From a virus: a stretch of 31,736 nucleotides of DNA. The notes under the pieces are model-generated. The model saw only the letters and a list, made by a program, of their open reading frames with translations. It was not told where the DNA came from and did no database searches. The stretch lies in IMG/VR virus record IMGVR_UViG_3300030106_004933, positions 1-31,736 of that record; one strand, given 5' to 3'. Positions 7,535-15,635 of this stretch are shown in pieces; position 1 is the stretch's first letter, and every line of letters begins with the position of its first letter. The position numbers and the translations under genes are program-made.

Positions 7535-10120
7535 ATGGCACGCCTCGCGCACGCTTTTACGAACTTCACAGCGGGTGAGCTGTCGCCGCGGCTTGATGGC
7601 CGCATTGATCTCGCCAAGTATCGCAATGGCGTGACTAACCTGGAGAACTTTCTTGTGCATCCGCATGGCGGTGTAACCAGGAGACCAGGCACAGAATTTA
7701 TCGCTGAAGTCAAAACCAGCTCGCTATCGACACGCGTGTTCGGTTTCGAATTTAGCACCGAGCAAACGTACATAATTGAAGCCGGCAACGAGTATTTTAG
7801 GTTCTATCGTAATGGTGGGCAGATAACGTCTGGCGGTTCGATCGTTGAGATATCGACACCTTACGCTACGGCAGATCTATTTCAGCTCAAGTTCGCTCAA
7901 TCTGCCGATGTCATGTACATCGTGCATCCAAGCCACAAGCCGCGAAAGCTTACACGCACCTCACATACCAACTGGACTTTGACCGAGGTTGATTTTGAGT
8001 TTGGTCCGTTCCTTGATGAGAACACTACAGCCACCACAATCACAGCAAGCGCGCGCACCGGCACTGTTACGCTGACTGCCAGCGCTGACTTGTTTGCTTC
8101 GACCGACGTTGGTCGCTTGGTCAAGATTTATGACGGCTTCGCAAAGATATCTGCGTTCACAAACGCGACAACTGTCAGCGCTGTGGTTCAAGATAATTTG
8201 AACGGTCGCGCTGAGCTGCTACCCGAGTACACAGCAACCACAATAAGCTTTACTGAGGGCGATCCAAGTTCCACAGGCAACGAACACAACGATCGCATCG
8301 TAGACTCGGCCAAGGCTTTCAAGGATCAGGGATTCAAGGTTGGGCAGCTCATAACCGTGAGCGGTGCAGCTAGTGGCAACAACGGTGATCATCTCATTGC
8401 CGAAGTTACAGACGACACAATACTTACGTCGCCATCAGATGACTTAGTTAACGAGAGTGCCGGGAGTTCTTTTACAATTGTCGGCAAGGTTGAGGCGACT
8501 GACGAGTGGTCGCTCGGTGCCTTCTCAGATACTACCGGCTACCCTGGCGCGATATGCTTCTTTGAAGAGCGCTTGGTCTATGGCGGGACCACAAGCCAAC
8601 CGCAAACTGTATTCTTTTCTGAGAGCGGCGGCTTCGATCAGTTCAACGGCGGTGCCGATGACGCCGACGCCATGATCTACACGTTGGCAAGTTCCCAGGT
8701 CAACGTCATCAGAGCGCTCGCGCCCAGCCGCACGTTGATCATTTTAACAACGGGCGCCGAGTTCGCTGCCAGTAGCGGCAACACGGCCGATCCAATTACG
8801 CCAACGAATATCCAGATCAAACGGCAAACGACGTATGGCACCGCCAACATTCAGCCGGTGACATCTGGCAGCGCCGTGTTGTTTTTACAAAGAGCCAAGC
8901 GCAAGATCCGCGAGCTGCAGTATAACTTTGACGTTGACGGGTACATTGCACCCGACATGACGATCTTAGCTGAGCATGTCAGCGAGGGCGGGTTTGTTGA
9001 GTTGGCGGTGCAGCAAGAGCCAGACAATGTGATCTATGCGGTGCGCTCTGATGGGCAGCTCTGTGGCTTAACGTATCGGCGCGAGGAGCAAGTTGTCGCT
9101 TGGCACCGCCACATTATTGCCGGCGTCTCAGGTGCAGCAACGATAACCGTTACAGACTTTGGAAACATTGCTACTGGCACAACGCTAAAGCTCACCAAGA
9201 GCGACGGCACAACAGTGACGTTCACGAGTGAGGCAGCCGGCTCATCGTCGCCAAGCAGCTCGTTAGGCTTTCGACCAAATACCGACAACAACACAACTGC
9301 CGACAATATTCAGGCAGCGATTAACGCGCACGCAGACTTCACCGTTGTCAATCCCGCGGCGAATGTGGTGACTGTGACCGAAACGGCACGCGCCGGCACT
9401 GGGTTCTTGTCGATCGTAAGCAGCGACACAACGCGTCTGGCAACAACCGACCAAGCTAATGCATTAGTGGAGAGTGTAGCTGTCATCCCTGGCGACCTCG
9501 ACGAAGACGAAGTTTATGTCGTAGTTCAACGCACAATCAACGGAGCGACCAAAAGATTTATAGAACGTCTGAGCGACGTTGACTTTGGGACGGCATCATC
9601 AGACGCGTTTTATGTAGACAGCGGCCTGACGTATTCAGGATCCGCGGCCACGACCATAAGCGGCTTAACGCATTTAGAAGGCGAAAGCGTCACCATACTG
9701 GCAGACGGCGCCGCGCATCCAAACAAGACAGTAAGCTCTGGTGCCATCACTTTAGATCGATCGGCAACCAAAGCGCAGATAGGTCTTGGATATACGTCGC
9801 AGCTCAAAACCATGCGTATTGAGGGCGGCTCGGTTCAAGGCGTTAGCCAGGGCGCTATCAAACGCATCCACGATGTCACTGTGCGTTTGTTTCGCACAGT
9901 CGGCGCCAAGGTGGGATCTTCCGATACAAACAATGATCTCATTCCGTTTCGATCGTCAGCGGATGAAATGGGGCAAGCCCTCGATCTTTTCACCGGGGAT
10001 AAGGAGATTGAGTTTCCCAACGGTTACGACACCGACGCATACGTCTACGTGAAGCAGGACCAGCCGCTGCCAATGACAGTGATCGGTATTTACGCGAGGA
10101 TGGAAGTCTTTGATCGTTGA
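7535..10120 (+). CDS. tail tubular protein B (T7 gp12-like nozzle)
   Basis: An 861-residue nozzle protein, longer than T7 gp12 (794). The N-terminus has the family signature FTAGELSPRLDGRIDLAKY (about 10-28), then LVHPHGGVTRRPGTEF. A beta-propeller-like body follows, with ICFFEERLVYGGT around 340 and AFYVDSGLTYSG around 690. About residues 530-640 (FGNIATGTTLKL... to ...GFLSIVSSDTTRLATT) look like an inserted Ig-like or adhesion-type domain. An SFTEGD...ITVSGAASGNNGDH stretch near 225-290 is a second likely insertion. The gene starts directly after the gp11-like stop. Confidence 0.92.
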   Translation: MARLAHAFTNFTAGELSPRLDGRIDLAKYRNGVTNLENFLVHPHGGVTRRPGTEFIAEVKTSSLSTRVFGFEFSTEQTYIIEAGNEYFRFYRNGGQITSGGSIVEISTPYATADLFQLKFAQSADVMYIVHPSHKPRKLTRTSHTNWTLTEVDFEFGPFLDENTTATTITASARTGTVTLTASADLFASTDVGRLVKIYDGFAKISAFTNATTVSAVVQDNLNGRAELLPEYTATTISFTEGDPSSTGNEHNDRIVDSAKAFKDQGFKVGQLITVSGAASGNNGDHLIAEVTDDTILTSPSDDLVNESAGSSFTIVGKVEATDEWSLGAFSDTTGYPGAICFFEERLVYGGTTSQPQTVFFSESGGFDQFNGGADDADAMIYTLASSQVNVIRALAPSRTLIILTTGAEFAASSGNTADPITPTNIQIKRQTTYGTANIQPVTSGSAVLFLQRAKRKIRELQYNFDVDGYIAPDMTILAEHVSEGGFVELAVQQEPDNVIYAVRSDGQLCGLTYRREEQVVAWHRHIIAGVSGAATITVTDFGNIATGTTLKLTKSDGTTVTFTSEAAGSSSPSSSLGFRPNTDNNTTADNIQAAINAHADFTVVNPAANVVTVTETARAGTGFLSIVSSDTTRLATTDQANALVESVAVIPGDLDEDEVYVVVQRTINGATKRFIERLSDVDFGTASSDAFYVDSGLTYSGSAATTISGLTHLEGESVTILADGAAHPNKTVSSGAITLDRSATKAQIGLGYTSQLKTMRIEGGSVQGVSQGAIKRIHDVTVRLFRTVGAKVGSSDTNNDLIPFRSSADEMGQALDLFTGDKEIEFPNGYDTDAYVYVKQDQPLPMTVIGIYARMEVFDR

Positions 10121-10532
10121 TGACTTCCACGCGGAACACGCGGTTGCGATTTTAGCTAAACACGATGACCCATCGAGGTGGGAAGAACAGGCGCGCATTA
10201 TTGAGGAAAGCGGCAAAGCGCTGACGGTGTTTATAGATGACGAGCCGGCCATGTGTGTCGGCATCATAGATATTTGGGAAGGTCTCGGCGAAGTCTGGAT
10301 CGTTGTCAGCAATGCAATCCAGAGCCGCCCCGTGTCGGTCGCCCGCGGCATGCGTGAGTTATTAGACGGTTATTTTGAGCAAGGCGGATATCGGCGCATA
10401 CAGTCAAACGTGCGTGCAGATTGGGACACCGCCAGACGTTTCGCTGTGTTCGTTGGAATGAAGGAAGAAGGCATGATGCCAAGCTTTGGGCCTGACGGCG
10501 CTGATTATGTTCGTTATGCAAAGGTAATGTGA
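10110..10532 (+). CDS. T7 gp13-like protein with GNAT-like fold
   Basis: A 140-residue protein overlapping the nozzle gene by 11 bases. Its layout resembles DUF2833 (T7 gp13): an N-terminal helix region (AEHAVAILAKHDDPSRWEEQ), a strand with AMCVGIIDIWEGLGEVWIVV, then RGMRELLDGYF and a GNAT-like YRRIQSNVRAD segment ending in FVGMKEEG. The TTG at 10110 is the only start upstream of the conserved core. In T7, gp13 is needed for correct virion assembly. Catalytic acetyl transfer is not established for this family. Confidence 0.75.
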   Translation: MIVDDFHAEHAVAILAKHDDPSRWEEQARIIEESGKALTVFIDDEPAMCVGIIDIWEGLGEVWIVVSNAIQSRPVSVARGMRELLDGYFEQGGYRRIQSNVRADWDTARRFAVFVGMKEEGMMPSFGPDGADYVRYAKVM

Positions 10533-11035
10533 TGAGTACGCCTCTATACATTGCAGCCGGTGCCAATGTCGCCGGCGGTCTCATAGGTGCCAGCGGATCT
10601 ATCAAGGCAGGCAACTCTGCGAATAGGATTGCTGAATACAATGCACAAATTCAAGAGCGAAACGCGAAGGTCGCGGAGCAACAAGCTGAACAACGCATCT
10701 TTATGTCGAAGGTCGAGGAAGGCCGCCTCCGCGAAGACGCCGTTGAGTTCATTGCTGACCAGCAAGCTGCCTATAATGCCAGTGGCGTTGTCGCCGGCAC
10801 CGGCACGGCACTAGAGGTCGCTTTGGAAAGTGCCCAGCGAGCTGACGAGGAAATACGCAACACTGCATTTAACTCAATGGTTGATGCTCAAGTCTTTAGA
10901 GAAGAAGCCGTTGAGCGTCGGATGGCTGCCGCGATTGGCCGCGCAGAAGGAGCGGCGACAGCTCGCGCCGCGCGAACGCGCGCTTTTGGTAGTTTACTTG
11001 GCACTGCGTCTTCGACCGCTTTGATGTTCGCCTAA
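10532..11035 (+). CDS. internal virion protein, T7 gp14-like
   Basis: A 167-residue protein. The ATG at 10532 is chosen over GTG one codon earlier because it shares a base with the previous TGA. A hydrophobic Gly/Ala-rich N-terminus (YIAAGANVAGGLIGASG) is followed by a long charged helix (AEYNAQIQERNAKVAEQQAEQ) and YNASGVVAGTGTALEV, a pattern common to gp14-like ejection proteins. In T7, gp14 leaves the head first and forms the outer-membrane part of the ejection channel. Order and size fit that role here. Confidence 0.82.
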   Translation: MSTPLYIAAGANVAGGLIGASGSIKAGNSANRIAEYNAQIQERNAKVAEQQAEQRIFMSKVEEGRLREDAVEFIADQQAAYNASGVVAGTGTALEVALESAQRADEEIRNTAFNSMVDAQVFREEAVERRMAAAIGRAEGAATARAARTRAFGSLLGTASSTALMFA

Positions 11036-12717
11036 TGCGTATACCCGTCATACAAAAGCCAGCTATCAATGCACGTAGCAGAGATAGCGGCGCGCGCCCG
11101 ATGAACGTCCAGGCGAATGCTGCACCGTTCATGGCTCAAGGTCAGGCAATATCTGAAATTGGTCAACAGATAAGCAGATCAGCACAAGCATTCGGCGACA
11201 TCCAAAGACAGATTATTACTGATGAAGAGAACGCGGCTGCACAGACAGCACTCCAAAGTGAGATAAGCAAGGCACGCACGGCCGTCCAAGGTTTTAATGA
11301 TCCTGCAAAAGCAGAGGCTGAGTTCCAGCGCCTAGTAAAACCAAAGCTCAAAAGCATAACGTCTGGCGGTTACAAAACCTCTGATGGCAGCGTGCTTTCG
11401 TTCACCACTGGTAGCTCGCGGCGTGCCTTCAATCGCACGGCAAGCGCTCTGATGACAGACGGCGTAGCGACGGTGCGCCAAGTCTCACGCAAGCGCCAAG
11501 TGTCAACCCATATATCTCGCACACAGACGGGTATTACAGATGCAGTCAAGGATATTGCGTCTATGCCACCCGGACTGTTGCGCGACATTGCCATCGATCT
11601 GCGTATCAAAAGACCGCTGCAAAATTTAGAAAATATTGGATACCTAAACGCTGAGCAACGCCGCAAGGAGGAGTTAAAAAACATCCAAGGCCTAGCGCGT
11701 CTTCAAGTCGAAAAGGTGTTAGCTGGCGCTGCCACGCCAGAAAACGCCCGACAAATTTTTAAAGACATAAACGCTGGCAAATATTCCGACTTATCGGCGA
11801 CGGCAGCGCAAGATCTCAGTGAGCGCAGCCAGCGGCTTGAGCAAACGCTGGAGATAAAAAGTAACAGAGACAGAGATCGACAGCGCAAGGTAAATAGGCA
11901 AACCAGAGAGGACAATCAGCGGAAAAAATATTTTGAATTTTATAATCGCGTTACCATCGACGAGGCGGAACGAGCGGCAGGTAAAACTGAGCTGAAGGCA
12001 GAAGAAGTCGAAGAAGCATACGGCAACAGTTTAATCGATGGAAAGCACCGCACTCGATTGATCTCAGCTATTGAGAACAAAGGCGTGCCTATCGCTGAAC
12101 CAAAAGCGCTCGTTTCACAATACACGGTAGATATTAGAGATGCAGAAAAAAAAGAGGACATGGACAAGATTTTAGACAACGTTTGGGGCGACCGAAGTCT
12201 AGAGATTGACACAAAGAAAACCCTACAGGCTTTTGCCGAGCAAGAGCTGAGTAAGACGCCACAAGTTAAACAGGAAAAGCTGTTTCGTAATGTCCTTGCA
12301 AATCTCGCTAAGCCAAATTCGATTATCGATAAATTGTTGCCAGGATCGCGCCAAAAAGCTGAAGCAATACTTGCAAGTTATGACGCTGAAATCATCGATA
12401 ATGGTGATCCATTAGACGCGTTCCAGCGCGCGGTTGATAGTTTATCCGAGGGCAAGAAGGCAAGTCTCACAGCTCTACCGAAGCCACGCTTTGGGCTGCC
12501 AGATAAACCGCTAAAGGCATACACCGCGGAAGACGTAAGAACGGTGAGGCAAGTCACAAAAAAAAGACTGAAAGGCAAAACCTCAAGCTTAGCACTTGAG
12601 CTGATTTATTTAGAAACGTTGGAGAAATATATAGAAGACCCGAAAACAGAGGCCGAACGGACAAAGGCATTAGAGTTATATAAAGAAACTCTAAGGGCAA
12701 ACGAGTTGCAGCAATGA
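11035..12717 (+). CDS. internal virion protein, probable T7 gp15 equivalent
   Basis: A 560-residue, mostly helical, Lys/Glu/Gln-rich protein with no membrane segment. The N-terminal MRIPVIQKPAINARS followed by a long helix with SEIGQQISRSAQAFGDIQRQ is typical of podovirus internal virion and tail-core proteins. Its place between the gp14-like gene and two very large internal proteins matches the gp14-gp15-gp16 order. The start shares a base with the previous stop and its end overlaps the next ATG by 4 bases. It is not recognisably enzymatic. Confidence 0.7.
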   Translation: MRIPVIQKPAINARSRDSGARPMNVQANAAPFMAQGQAISEIGQQISRSAQAFGDIQRQIITDEENAAAQTALQSEISKARTAVQGFNDPAKAEAEFQRLVKPKLKSITSGGYKTSDGSVLSFTTGSSRRAFNRTASALMTDGVATVRQVSRKRQVSTHISRTQTGITDAVKDIASMPPGLLRDIAIDLRIKRPLQNLENIGYLNAEQRRKEELKNIQGLARLQVEKVLAGAATPENARQIFKDINAGKYSDLSATAAQDLSERSQRLEQTLEIKSNRDRDRQRKVNRQTREDNQRKKYFEFYNRVTIDEAERAAGKTELKAEEVEEAYGNSLIDGKHRTRLISAIENKGVPIAEPKALVSQYTVDIRDAEKKEDMDKILDNVWGDRSLEIDTKKTLQAFAEQELSKTPQVKQEKLFRNVLANLAKPNSIIDKLLPGSRQKAEAILASYDAEIIDNGDPLDAFQRAVDSLSEGKKASLTALPKPRFGLPDKPLKAYTAEDVRTVRQVTKKRLKGKTSSLALELIYLETLEKYIEDPKTEAERTKALELYKETLRANELQQ

Positions 12718-15632
12718 TAATTATCGATATCCCTGGGCCGCGACCGCTTCAACAAGACGCCGACGAGCTGTACGTCACTGAAGCCGACAAGATGCCGGTT
12801 ATGCCAGAAGAAGGCAGACAAGCGATCGCAGATGCCGGCTACGATGTTGACTACGTTATTGCCAATGACACAGAGATTGATCTGGAGACGCCGCTTGAAG
12901 AACGCGAGGCGCAAGCGGAACAGTTGTTGAAGGGTCTGACCGAAAACGAACGTGGCCTGTTTATCGACTCAGCTCGTGAGATGATACCTGTGTTTCAAGA
13001 GGCGCCGCGGCGCTTCGTCAGTAGCCAAACAGGCACAGCTCAACCGGCGACGTATCTTGGTGCTGCAACTAAGCGATCGATAGAAGGCGAGGCCGATCGC
13101 ATTGAGGCAGAGCAAGCGCAGCCGGTCAACGACCTAGAGGCTGCGCAGTACGGACTTGAGCTAATATCTCGTTTTAATTTTCGAGATATAGATCTCGTGC
13201 GACTTGCGCACCGCATGAGCGACGAGGATGTAACGCCAAAGCAGAAGCTGGCATTTCATTTCTTGCAACAGATGTACGAGAAGAAAGACATCACCTGGGA
13301 CGGCATCCTGCGCGCCACCGGCAACTTGCTTACAAGTCCATCAACGTATGTGGGTGTGGGTTCGTTTGGTATCGCCACGGCAGCCGCACAAGCTGCTAAG
13401 ACCGCTGGCAAGGAAGGCATCAAGGCTTACATCAGAAGTCAGATACCAAATGCCATAGCGCTCGGGCTAGAAGGCGGTGCATACGCTTCTCTCGATGATG
13501 CGGCGAAGCAGCTAGTCGAGATCAGGGCAGCGTCGGCCAATCCACAAATTGCTGACGCCATGGGCTTGCAGCGAGAGTTTCAGTCTGGTCAAAACGTAGC
13601 CGCAACCGGCCTTGGGGTTGTCGCTGGCGGCACCATGGGCACGTTTGGCAACAAGGTTATAGAGAAAGCCGGCGAGGCGTTTACCGGAATGGTGCGCGGT
13701 GCCCAACAAAATGTGTTAGGTGCAGGGGTGGGCGGCACTGGGAGACCTCCGCAAATCTCAAGACTACGCGCTGGCGGTCAAGACAACGATGCGGCTAAGG
13801 CAAGAATCGCCGAGATTAGTGGTGGCAAGCGTGTCTTAATAGATCACCTAGCGACCTATTTTGATGAAGACCATTTAGCCAAACGTGGCCGTAAATTAGA
13901 CCCCAATGATGACGCGGATTTTCAATTAGGCATCGACGATGCTGTGGAGGAAATCAACTATCAGCTCACGCAAGCGGTATCGGGCAAGGGATGGTATGAC
14001 AATGATGTCGCGACGACGTTTGAGACGATTGCACAAATACCAGGACTTGAGACTTTAGGGACAAATGATACGCACCGCGTTATTTGGTCAGCCATTGCCG
14101 GTGCCACAAGCAATGGGCAAAAAGTCGTAAATAATACGCGCGTAGCAATCGCGTTGATGCGTCATTATCTACAGACAGGCGAGTTAATAACAACGCCGCC
14201 CCCGCCTGACAGCACAATTGCGGACATACCAAAGGTTGGATTTGGCATTCGATCGGCAAGCGTTGGCAAATCACTTAGCGTCATAAAACATCTTCTCGAT
14301 GATTTAGGCGAAGAGGGCTTTGCTGATTGGTGGTTGTCGCCACATTCGCTCAAGGAAATTACGGGCTTTCGCAAAGCCGCTGGTTTGAAGGGCGGGCCAG
14401 GCGGCGTCGGTGGTGGGCAGAAATCTATACACCTTGGCGCCCGCGCGATCGGCGATAAGACGGGACAATTTAGTCTCAACATAAATGGCTACGAGGGCAC
14501 AACCAAAGACAGTTGGTTTACCAGAGGCTACAATAGAATTTTCGGTCAGATGCGCCGTGCGGATGGCGAGATCGCCATGCAGCCGCGCGATTTGCCAGAG
14601 CGTCAAAGGCAAGAGCAATACGTGAGCGAAATTCAAAAGCGCTTGCAAGCTCAAGGCATGACAGAGCAAGACATACAGGCCGTCTTGTGGTATCAGGAGC
14701 AAAACCTATATACTGATCTTGGTGTAGCATCACGCCCTGAAGGCTTTAGCGAAGGAGCGCGACGAACAAATGAAGCAATCGGATTACGAACAGGAGTTCG
14801 CACAGGCGATGCAGACGAAGCTGCGCCTGAACCGGGAAGCACGCTCACAAATTACCGAGACCTCTCAGGACGCCAGCGCGCAGTCCGACAACAACGGCGC
14901 AACCGAATTGCGGAACTCAATAGTACAGGCGTCGATGGCCCGCCATCCCGACCTTACAGAAGAGACAGCTCTGGAGATGTTGGAAGAACTCGGATTGTAG
15001 CAGATGAGGAAGTAGCAAAACGCTACGAAAAGGCCGGCCTTAGAATACCATCTCTAAACGAACTAGACGCAGCGCAAAGCGCCGCGGACTACGCTCAGCG
15101 CATGCAGAGCGCAATGGTCGATCACAAGTATGGCGCTCAGGTAGAACTCAAAGCTGCCGACGAGTTATCTAAATACAAATTATATCAAACAGACGACGAC
15201 GCTGGTTTTGCCCTAAAACCAGACGGCGACATTGTGGCCGTTTATTCTGGCGCCTCTGAACCGCGCAATGGTTTGTTCTCTGTTTTGCAAGCCGCAATAG
15301 ATCAGGGCGGGCGCAAGCTAGACGCCTTTGATACGATGTTGCCCGATATTTATGAAACAGTCGGTTTTAAGCCCGTCGCTCGCGTTAAGTGGAATGATCA
15401 GTTTGCCCCGAAGCCACCCTTCGCAGCTAAGGCGTGGGACAAGGAAACCTACAAACAATTTAATAACGGCGAGCCTGACATTGTTTTGATGGTCTATGAT
15501 CCTGACCATTTTGGCGGCGTAGATATGGCAAGCGTTCCGCGGTTTGACGATTTTGACGAGGCCGCCGCGATCCAAAATGCGGAGGTCGAACGTCTCGCCC
15601 CGCGTGTAAACGAAATACACGGCACGGAATAA
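12714..15632 (+). CDS. large internal virion protein with C-terminal GNAT-like domain
   Basis: A 972-residue protein with several regions. The first 150 residues are acidic. A helical Ala/Gly-rich part (SFGIATAAAQAAKTAGKEG) lies near 220-330. A conserved-looking domain near 405-680 begins GKGWYDNDVATTFETIA and ends DIQAVLWYQEQNLYTDLG; I recall this in other phage virion proteins. A basic linker at about 685-765 has poor composition and coincides with an out-of-frame ORF. A C-terminal GNAT-like domain has KLDAFDTMLPDIYETVGFKPV. It is probably an ejected protein. The roles of both domains are unproven. Confidence 0.72.
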   Translation: MIIIDIPGPRPLQQDADELYVTEADKMPVMPEEGRQAIADAGYDVDYVIANDTEIDLETPLEEREAQAEQLLKGLTENERGLFIDSAREMIPVFQEAPRRFVSSQTGTAQPATYLGAATKRSIEGEADRIEAEQAQPVNDLEAAQYGLELISRFNFRDIDLVRLAHRMSDEDVTPKQKLAFHFLQQMYEKKDITWDGILRATGNLLTSPSTYVGVGSFGIATAAAQAAKTAGKEGIKAYIRSQIPNAIALGLEGGAYASLDDAAKQLVEIRAASANPQIADAMGLQREFQSGQNVAATGLGVVAGGTMGTFGNKVIEKAGEAFTGMVRGAQQNVLGAGVGGTGRPPQISRLRAGGQDNDAAKARIAEISGGKRVLIDHLATYFDEDHLAKRGRKLDPNDDADFQLGIDDAVEEINYQLTQAVSGKGWYDNDVATTFETIAQIPGLETLGTNDTHRVIWSAIAGATSNGQKVVNNTRVAIALMRHYLQTGELITTPPPPDSTIADIPKVGFGIRSASVGKSLSVIKHLLDDLGEEGFADWWLSPHSLKEITGFRKAAGLKGGPGGVGGGQKSIHLGARAIGDKTGQFSLNINGYEGTTKDSWFTRGYNRIFGQMRRADGEIAMQPRDLPERQRQEQYVSEIQKRLQAQGMTEQDIQAVLWYQEQNLYTDLGVASRPEGFSEGARRTNEAIGLRTGVRTGDADEAAPEPGSTLTNYRDLSGRQRAVRQQRRNRIAELNSTGVDGPPSRPYRRDSSGDVGRTRIVADEEVAKRYEKAGLRIPSLNELDAAQSAADYAQRMQSAMVDHKYGAQVELKAADELSKYKLYQTDDDAGFALKPDGDIVAVYSGASEPRNGLFSVLQAAIDQGGRKLDAFDTMLPDIYETVGFKPVARVKWNDQFAPKPPFAAKAWDKETYKQFNNGEPDIVLMVYDPDHFGGVDMASVPRFDDFDEAAAIQNAEVERLAPRVNEIHGTE
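14770..15000 (+). CDS. candidate 76-residue gene embedded out of frame
   Basis: This ORF lies wholly inside the 972-residue virion gene in another frame. It starts at an ATG with AAGGAG about 12 bases upstream. The product is acidic, helical and protein-like (MKQSDYEQEFAQAM..., RNSIVQASMARHPDLTEE then ALEMLEELGL). From memory, the ending resembles C-terminal segments of small phage proteins of the form 'HPxLTxEEAxxMLEEFGF'. The host frame here encodes a low-complexity basic linker, so selection may act mainly on this frame. Either an embedded gene or the remnant of a once separate gene is possible. Confidence 0.45.
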   Translation: MKQSDYEQEFAQAMQTKLRLNREARSQITETSQDASAQSDNNGATELRNSIVQASMARHPDLTEETALEMLEELGL

Positions 15633-15635
15633 TCA

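Noticed and set aside
14165-14482. 105-codon minus-strand frame within the large virion gene
   Set aside because: Pro/Ser-rich antisense shadow without start signals or family resemblance.
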